DNA of 11,963 nt, taken from positions 1-11,963 of the forward strand of contig NBLI01000043.1 in NCBI GenBank assembly GCA_002084535.1, read 5' to 3'. The DNA comes from Candidatus Zhuqueibacterota bacterium 4572_119 (GTDB taxonomy: Bacteria; Zhuqueibacterota; Zhuqueibacteria; Thermofontimicrobiales; Thermofontimicrobiaceae). A program made the translations under genes and the position numbers. The notes under the pieces are model-generated. The model was not told the origin of the DNA. It saw only the letters and a program-made list of their open reading frames with translations, and searched no databases. Every line of letters starts with the position of its first letter. Position 1 is the stretch's first letter. Shown piece by piece: positions 7,433 to 11,963 of this stretch.

Positions 7433-7729
7433 ATGTCAGAACAACTATCCGGCGATGATAAAAATAAATTTTTATTTTCCATGTTGATTATGAATTATCA
7501 AACATCAGCAATGATAAACATGGGGAAACTCAAGGACCCTGTTTCACAGAAAGAGGTAAAAAATCTTGAAATGGCAAAACTCGCCATTGATACACTGGAA
7601 ATGCTTGAAGAAAAAACAAAGAATAATCTCCAAAAGGAGGAATCAGATTTATTAGCCGATATATTGAAAGAAATGAGGTTGGCTTATATCAAAGAGTCAA
7701 GTGCTGAAGAAAAAGGTGTGGATTCTTAG
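7433..7729 (+). CDS. DUF1844 domain-containing protein
   Basis: This small protein of 98 residues has no signal peptide or membrane segment, so it is cytosolic. The pattern FLFSMLIMNYQTSAMINMGKLKDPVSQKEVKNLEMAKLAIDTLEMLEEKTKNNLQ, beginning near residue 13, is the DUF1844 core: a first helix with the LG-like turn and conserved Pro, then LE-AK-AIDTLEML-EKTK-NL, then a last helix LLADILKEMRLAYI. The family is widespread but has no established function. It is highly helical and the tail after residue 88 is acidic. The start is set by AGGAGG at 7422-7427, 5 nt before the ATG. It is not close to any neighbour; a likely terminator lies 285 nt downstream. Confidence 0.88.
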   Translation: MSEQLSGDDKNKFLFSMLIMNYQTSAMINMGKLKDPVSQKEVKNLEMAKLAIDTLEMLEEKTKNNLQKEESDLLADILKEMRLAYIKESSAEEKGVDS

Positions 7730-7836
7730 GTAAAATCGAGGGATTGGAATAGAAATAATTATAAAGATGTCGCCCACTTGAAATTGTAATTGTTGATACT
7801 ATCAAGAAACATGAAACAGCTTTTAGCTTAAAATAC

Positions 7837-7921
7837 AATAAATATAATTGTTGATGGCACAATTTATTATTTAGTTGAAGTGTACGACAACTCTGTCTGC
7901 CAACAGTATCTGATGTATTAC
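7837..7921 (+). repeat. 85-bp dispersed repeat, copy B
   Basis: This is the second copy of the unit at 120-204, in the same orientation and with no gaps. The eight differences include three of four adjacent bases at 7869-7872. The stem AATTGT with ACAATT around TGATGGC is unchanged. Directly after the unit comes a perfect AT-rich palindrome, AAAAATT-G-AATTTTT (7922-7936), which copy A lacks. This copy lies 107 nt after the DUF1844 stop and before the terminator at 8014, so it is probably transcribed as part of that 3' untranslated region. No flanking duplication is evident. Confidence 0.85.
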
Positions 7922-8013
7922 AAAAATTGAATTTTTACCTTGCTTTAATTTCAAAATTTCCTTAATTTATCAATTCTTATTTTTGAAATTTATTGGCGAG
8001 GAAAATTAACATT

Positions 8014-8043
8014 TGGTCAGCAATTAAAAATGCTGACCATTTT
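8014..8043 (+). terminator. Likely intrinsic terminator
   Basis: A perfect 9-bp stem, TGGTCAGCA (8014-8022) with TGCTGACCA (8031-8039), closes an 8-nt A-rich loop and is followed by TTTT and then CTG. The T-run is short but lies on the + strand side, which fits ending transcription from DUF1844. It separates that gene from the operon starting at 8201. Confidence 0.7.
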
Positions 8044-8070
8044 CTGAATGACCGTTAATTAGTGCTTATC

Positions 8071-8140
8071 CGAAAAGTTTTAAACAGTGTCATTTCGAGT
8101 CCGCAATGCTGGGTCGAAATAACAAAGTCAGAAGTTTTCG
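8071..8140. repeat. 70-bp imperfect palindrome
   Basis: The left arm at 8071-8098 (starting CGAAAAGTTTT and ending GTCATTTCGA) and the right arm at 8114-8140 (starting TCGAAATAAC and ending GTTTTCG) pair over most of their length, with a 15-nt loop. The best blocks are TCGAAAT-ACA next to the loop and TTTTCG at the base. It resembles REP-like dispersed palindromes in design. It lies 60 nt before the methyltransferase start, so it is in the promoter or leader zone of the operon. Confidence 0.6.
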
Positions 8141-8200
8141 TTCAGACACTAATCATGAACTTTTTACACATTCAAGTGACTTTAATTAAATGGGGAAAAC

Positions 8201-8986
8201 GTGGCTGGAAAAAATTCCACATGGGAACACTGGGAAAAATTTTGGGATAAAAAACAGGATATAAACCAAGTCTATTCCAACGATGATCGAATTTATTTAA
8301 ATTTAAAAAAAATCACGGCTTTTAAAAATAAAAAGGTACTTGAAGTTGGCGCTGGCAGTGGCAGGGATAGCTTCCAAATCGCTGATGATAATGCCACTGT
8401 TTTTGTACTGGATTATTCACCAAAATCGCTGGAAATTATTCAGCAGTTAAATTCAAATAATAAATCACACATCCACTGTATTCAGGCGGATGCTTTCAAA
8501 ATGCCGATTCCGGACAATTATTTTGATATTGTTTTCCACCAGGGATTGCTGGAACATTTTAGAGATCCACTTCCCTTGCTCAGGGAGAATCACCGCATTT
8601 TAAAGCCGGGCGGGCTTTTACTTGTTGATGTTCCGCAAAGATATCATTTTTATACGGTGATCAAGCACATTCTAATTTTTATCAATAAATGGTTTGCCGG
8701 CTGGGAAACCGAATTTTCAATTAACGAGCTAAAAAACCTGATGCGGAAAGCCGGCTTCAAAACTAAAGGTGAATATGGGAACTGGATGCGTCCGAGCCTG
8801 TTTTATCGTATGTTGCGAGAAGCACTGGGTAAAATTAAAATTAATCTTCCTCTTTACCCAAAAGGATTTAAGGTCACCAGAAAAACGCGAGATATAATTC
8901 GGAATCGGTTTTCAGAAAAGAAAATCTCATATTACACATATCTCGACATCGGAGTGATTGGACAGAAAAAAGAGTTGGAAAAGTAA
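8201..8986 (+). CDS. Class I SAM-dependent methyltransferase
   Basis: This 261-residue cytosolic enzyme has a Rossmann-like fold of the Methyltransf_11/UbiE-like type. Motif I is VLEVGAGSGRD (46-56), which binds SAM. The acidic end of strand 2 is D71 (VFVLDYS). D97 in QADAFKMPI should lie near the adenine. FDIVFHQGLLEHF (108-120) and LKPGGLLLVDVPQ (134-146) are the post-I and motif III regions. The substrate cannot be read from sequence; the neighbours suggest a sugar, polyprenyl or envelope-glycan precursor. The start is GTG at 8201 with GGGGA at 8192-8196. The ATG at 8190 is in another frame. It is the first gene of a three-gene operon, 6 nt before the glycosyltransferase. Confidence 0.88.
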   Translation: MAGKNSTWEHWEKFWDKKQDINQVYSNDDRIYLNLKKITAFKNKKVLEVGAGSGRDSFQIADDNATVFVLDYSPKSLEIIQQLNSNNKSHIHCIQADAFKMPIPDNYFDIVFHQGLLEHFRDPLPLLRENHRILKPGGLLLVDVPQRYHFYTVIKHILIFINKWFAGWETEFSINELKNLMRKAGFKTKGEYGNWMRPSLFYRMLREALGKIKINLPLYPKGFKVTRKTRDIIRNRFSEKKISYYTYLDIGVIGQKKELEK

Positions 8987-8992
8987 CAGGTT

Positions 8993-10126
8993 ATGAGCTA
9001 TAATATTTTAGTTATCAACTGGCAGGACATCAGAAATCCATTGGGTGGTGGCGCCGAAGTTCATTTACATGAGACATTTAAACGAATTGTGCAAAAGGGA
9101 CATAGCGTGACCCTGCTATGCTGCAGCCACGACGGATTACCTGACAATGAAATTGTTGACGGTATTCAAATTTTTCGCCGTGGCAGTAGGAACGCGTTCA
9201 ATTTCCATGTTCCCAGTCAATATAAAAAACTTCGTGAGCAAACAAATTTTGATGTCGTTATCGACGATATAAACAAGATTCCGTTTTATAGTCCATTTTT
9301 TGTAAAAGAGCCTTTGATTGGTATTATTCATCATTTATTTGGCTCCAGCATATTTCTTGAGGCTCCGCTGCCAATCGCGTTATATGTAAACTTGGCAGAA
9401 AAATTGATTCCAGCGATCTACCGGAATATTCCCATGGCAGTGGTGTCCAACAGCACCAAAAACGAACTCGTCCAAAAAGGATTTGACGAAGAGAATATTC
9501 ATCTGGTTTACAACGCTGTTGAACCGGAAGCTTATCGAGCTGATTTTTCAAAGAAAGCGGTGCATCCTGTAGTAGGCTACCTGGGTCGCATTAAAAAATA
9601 TAAAAGCGTGAACCACTTGATTCAGGCTTTCAAAATTGTAGAAAAAAGTATTCCGGATGCAAGGCTGCTTCTTATTGGAGATGGGGATTATTTACCGGAG
9701 TTGAAGAAACTCGTGGCAAAGCTCAATCTGAAAGATAAAGTTGATTTTACAGGGATCACGCATCATCAGAAAAAAATAGACTATTTGAACAAGATGTGGC
9801 TCATGGTAAATCCGTCCCCCAAAGAAGGCTGGGGTTTGACAGTAATCGAGGGGAACTCTTGTGGTTTACCGGTAATCGCGGCGGATTCTCCCGGGCTGCG
9901 GGATTCGGTTGTTCATAATGAGACCGGTTTTTTATACCCGTACGGCGATTATCATAAATTGGCGGATCTAATTTTAAATTTATTGAAAAACGATAAGCTC
10001 AGAAATTCACTGACAGATAAATGTATCGATTGGGCGCATCGTTTTAATTGGGAAAAATCTGCAAATGATATGTTAAACTTAATAGAAACTGTATTGTCTC
10101 GGAGGGAATTAAATGCAGGACAATAA
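8993..10126 (+). CDS. GT4-family glycosyltransferase (GT-B fold)
   Basis: This retaining glycosyltransferase of 377 residues transfers a sugar from a nucleotide donor. The N-terminal acceptor domain has the glycine-rich loop PLGGGAEVHLHE (16-27). The linker region VSNSTKNEL (151-159) and YNAVEP (173-178) leads into the C-terminal donor domain, which begins VVGYLGRIKKYKSV (193-206). The donor-site EX7E motif is E278 and E286 in KEGWGLTVIEGNSCGLPVIA, followed by the usual PGLRDSV and NETGFLYPYGD. There is no signal peptide; it is probably cytosolic or bound to the inner membrane face. The donor and acceptor are unknown. It starts 6 nt after the methyltransferase stop with only a weak AGG as SD, which suggests translational coupling. 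Its last 14 nt overlap the next gene. Confidence 0.92.
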   Translation: MSYNILVINWQDIRNPLGGGAEVHLHETFKRIVQKGHSVTLLCCSHDGLPDNEIVDGIQIFRRGSRNAFNFHVPSQYKKLREQTNFDVVIDDINKIPFYSPFFVKEPLIGIIHHLFGSSIFLEAPLPIALYVNLAEKLIPAIYRNIPMAVVSNSTKNELVQKGFDEENIHLVYNAVEPEAYRADFSKKAVHPVVGYLGRIKKYKSVNHLIQAFKIVEKSIPDARLLLIGDGDYLPELKKLVAKLNLKDKVDFTGITHHQKKIDYLNKMWLMVNPSPKEGWGLTVIEGNSCGLPVIAADSPGLRDSVVHNETGFLYPYGDYHKLADLILNLLKNDKLRNSLTDKCIDWAHRFNWEKSANDMLNLIETVLSRRELNAGQ

Positions 10127-11963
10127 TCGAACAAACAGGATTGTCGCTTTTATTATCTTTGTAATTACCAGTATTGTTTATCTTAAAACTGTTGCCCCCA
10201 CAACATCTTTTTGGGATTGCGGGGAGTTTATTACTAGCGCGTATATCATGGGTATTCCTCACCCTCCCGGCGCGCCGCTATATTTACTCGTGGGACGATT
10301 CTTCAGCATGATCCCTTTCGCTGCTGATATCGGATTGCGCGTAAATATCATATCCTCGTTTTCCAGCAGTATCACTGCCATGCTAACTTACCTAATTATC
10401 GTTCGCTTGATCGTTATGTTCCGCGGCACTCCCAGGGAGACCGTTGATAAAATTATCGTTTATAGCAGCGGTATCATTGGTTCGTTGACACTGGCTTTTT
10501 CTGACAGCTTTTGGTTTAATTCAGTCGAAGCGGAAGTTTACTCGATCAGTATGTTTTTTACGGCATTTGTTGTGTGGCTGATCCTGGTATGGTATGAAAA
10601 GGCGGATGAATCATCAAGTGATAAATACATCATTCTGATAGCTTATGCCATCGGGCTGGTTATAGGGGTACATTTGCTCAGCATTTTAGCTCTACCCGCG
10701 CTTTTCCTTCTGGTTTATTTTCGAAAAACAAAGAAAATAGAGTGGAATAGTTTCGCTGTATTTACATTGATTTCCGGTTTGATCTTCATTGCAATTTACC
10801 CGGGAATAGTCAAGAAAGTACCTAACTTTATGCTATACCTGAATAATACTACAGGTCCCGGCTTTACATTGGTTTTTTTATTGATTATTTTAGGTGCTAT
10901 ATTATTTTCAATGAAATCTGCTATTGACAACAAGAGACGGTATATTTTTCTTGGTCTCGCTTCTTTGATCGTGATTCTGATTGGCGTATCGACCTATGCA
11001 ACCATTTACATCCGTTCCGGCTTAAATCCTGATCTGGATGAGAACGATCCCGAAAATATGACCAATATGGTCAGTTATTTAAATCGTGAGCAATACGGAG
11101 AATGGAGCATTGTTGAACGAAGAGCGCCGTTCTGGGAGTATCAGATAAAAAAGATGTATGTGCGCTATTTTGGCTGGCAGTTTTTGGGAACAGGTCAGAC
11201 ATTGGGCGAAGATTCACGAGTTGTGGAAACGCTGAGCCCGTTTGGTCTTTTTATGATCCCTTTCCTGTTTGGGATTATTGGAATGTTTTACCATTTTGTT
11301 AAAGATTGGCGACATGGCTCATTTATAATGATTTTATTTTTAGCAACAGGGCTGGCAATCGCGGTTTACCTGAACCAGGAGGACCCGCAGCCCCGTGAAA
11401 GGGACTATGTTTATACCGGCTCGTTTATGGCTTTTGCCATCTGGATTGGAATTGGTGCTTACGCGCTTTTAGATTATTTTAAAACCCTTAGCCAGAAATA
11501 CAGGGAGAAACCGCAGCAACTTCTCATTCTGGTTACCGCGCTCACATTACTGTTCATTATGCCCATCAATATGTTCGCGTTTCATTATCATTCTCATAAC
11601 AGGACAGGTAATTACGTAGCTCACGATTACTCTTATAACATTCTCCAAAGCTGTGAACCCAATGCAATCCTTTTTACCAATGGGGATAATGATACATTTC
11701 CATTATGGTATTTGCAATACGTTGAGAACATCAGGAAAGATGTGCGTGTGGTAAATTTAAGTTTGCTAAATACGCACTGGTATATCAAGCAGCTCCGGGA
11801 CCAGGAGCCCAAGGTGCCCATTAGTCTAAATAATAATCAGATCGATGCTTTGGAACCCCGGTTATGGGAAGAGCCTAAAACAGTTAAATTTGATGTTCCT
11901 AAAGACGCTTATCTGCGCGATGTTGGTGATATATTTGAAAAGAGGAAACTCATGGAGGATGTG
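10113..11963 (+). CDS. DUF2723 (TMEM260-like) membrane glycosyltransferase, 3' end outside window
   Basis: This open frame has no stop and runs off the window after 617 residues. It starts at ATG 10113 with GGAGGG at 10101-10106, overlapping the previous gene by 14 nt. The N-terminus has a membrane helix (about 9-27), then APTTSFWDCGEF (28-39) and GIPHPPGAPLY (47-57), the hallmark of DUF2723 proteins. Many hydrophobic segments follow to about residue 490. A soluble part then carries TNGDNDTFPLWYLQ (522-535) and NTHWYIKQLRD, also typical of the family. The human member TMEM260 is a protein O-mannosyltransferase; bacterial members are mostly uncharacterised and are presumed GT-C enzymes using a lipid-linked sugar. 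The acidic D35 and E38 in the first loop are candidate catalytic residues by analogy with GT-C enzymes (inference). The link to GT4 and methyltransferase genes supports a role in envelope or protein glycosylation. Confidence 0.9.
   Translation, partial: MQDNNRTNRIVAFIIFVITSIVYLKTVAPTTSFWDCGEFITSAYIMGIPHPPGAPLYLLVGRFFSMIPFAADIGLRVNIISSFSSSITAMLTYLIIVRLIVMFRGTPRETVDKIIVYSSGIIGSLTLAFSDSFWFNSVEAEVYSISMFFTAFVVWLILVWYEKADESSSDKYIILIAYAIGLVIGVHLLSILALPALFLLVYFRKTKKIEWNSFAVFTLISGLIFIAIYPGIVKKVPNFMLYLNNTTGPGFTLVFLLIILGAILFSMKSAIDNKRRYIFLGLASLIVILIGVSTYATIYIRSGLNPDLDENDPENMTNMVSYLNREQYGEWSIVERRAPFWEYQIKKMYVRYFGWQFLGTGQTLGEDSRVVETLSPFGLFMIPFLFGIIGMFYHFVKDWRHGSFIMILFLATGLAIAVYLNQEDPQPRERDYVYTGSFMAFAIWIGIGAYALLDYFKTLSQKYREKPQQLLILVTALTLLFIMPINMFAFHYHSHNRTGNYVAHDYSYNILQSCEPNAILFTNGDNDTFPLWYLQYVENIRKDVRVVNLSLLNTHWYIKQLRDQEPKVPISLNNNQIDALEPRLWEEPKTVKFDVPKDAYLRDVGDIFEKRKLMEDV

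Noticed and set aside
8062..8250. Forward open frame of 62 codons before the methyltransferase
   Set aside because: It runs through the 70-bp palindrome and overlaps the true gene start in another frame; no SD and no domain.

Overview
This is a window of about 12 kb of chromosomal DNA from a Gram-negative bacterium. It is AT-rich, with strong Shine-Dalgarno (SD) sites at most genes. The gene content (DUF4139 surface or periplasmic protein, DUF1844 protein, DUF2723 glycosyltransferase-like membrane protein) and the long repeat-filled spacers suggest a member of the Fibrobacterota-Chlorobiota-Bacteroidota (FCB) superphylum or a neighbour such as Calditrichota, KSB1 or Ignavibacteria. That placement is inference from gene families, not a phylogeny. 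All supported genes are on the + strand.

Layout. 1-357: spacer with one copy (A) of an 85-bp dispersed repeat. 358-2891: valS (valyl-tRNA synthetase), broken by an apparent internal deletion plus frameshift near position 660. 2892-3425: spacer holding a 328-bp MITE-like element with 20-bp terminal inverted repeats and an 8-bp flanking direct repeat, then an imperfect palindromic repeat. 3426-4787: secreted DUF4139 protein. 4788-4980: short spacer with a second member of that palindromic family. 4981-7092: recG (ATP-dependent DNA helicase) with a TTG start. 7093-7432: spacer with degenerate hexamer repeats. 7433-7729: DUF1844 protein. 7730-8200: spacer with copy B of the 85-bp repeat (77 of 85 bases identical to A), a likely intrinsic terminator and another 70-bp imperfect palindrome. 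8201-11963: a tight three-gene operon of SAM-dependent methyltransferase, GT4-type glycosyltransferase and a DUF2723/TMEM260-like polytopic membrane protein that runs off the right edge.

How the genes fit together. valS, recG and DUF1844 are housekeeping or widely conserved genes. They look like separate transcription units, because each is preceded by a long spacer. The last three genes are almost certainly co-transcribed (6-nt gap, then a 14-nt overlap). They look like an envelope glycan or protein-glycosylation module: a cytosolic methyltransferase, a cytosolic GT4 enzyme, and a GT-C-like membrane protein of the family that includes the eukaryotic protein O-mannosyltransferase TMEM260.

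I see no complete defence system, CRISPR array, prophage or RNA gene. The most notable signals lie in the spacers: a MITE-like insertion with an intact flanking duplication, an 85-bp repeat family, and several palindromic repeats. The other notable signal is the disrupted copy of a normally essential aminoacyl-tRNA synthetase gene, which may be real or a sequence or assembly error.
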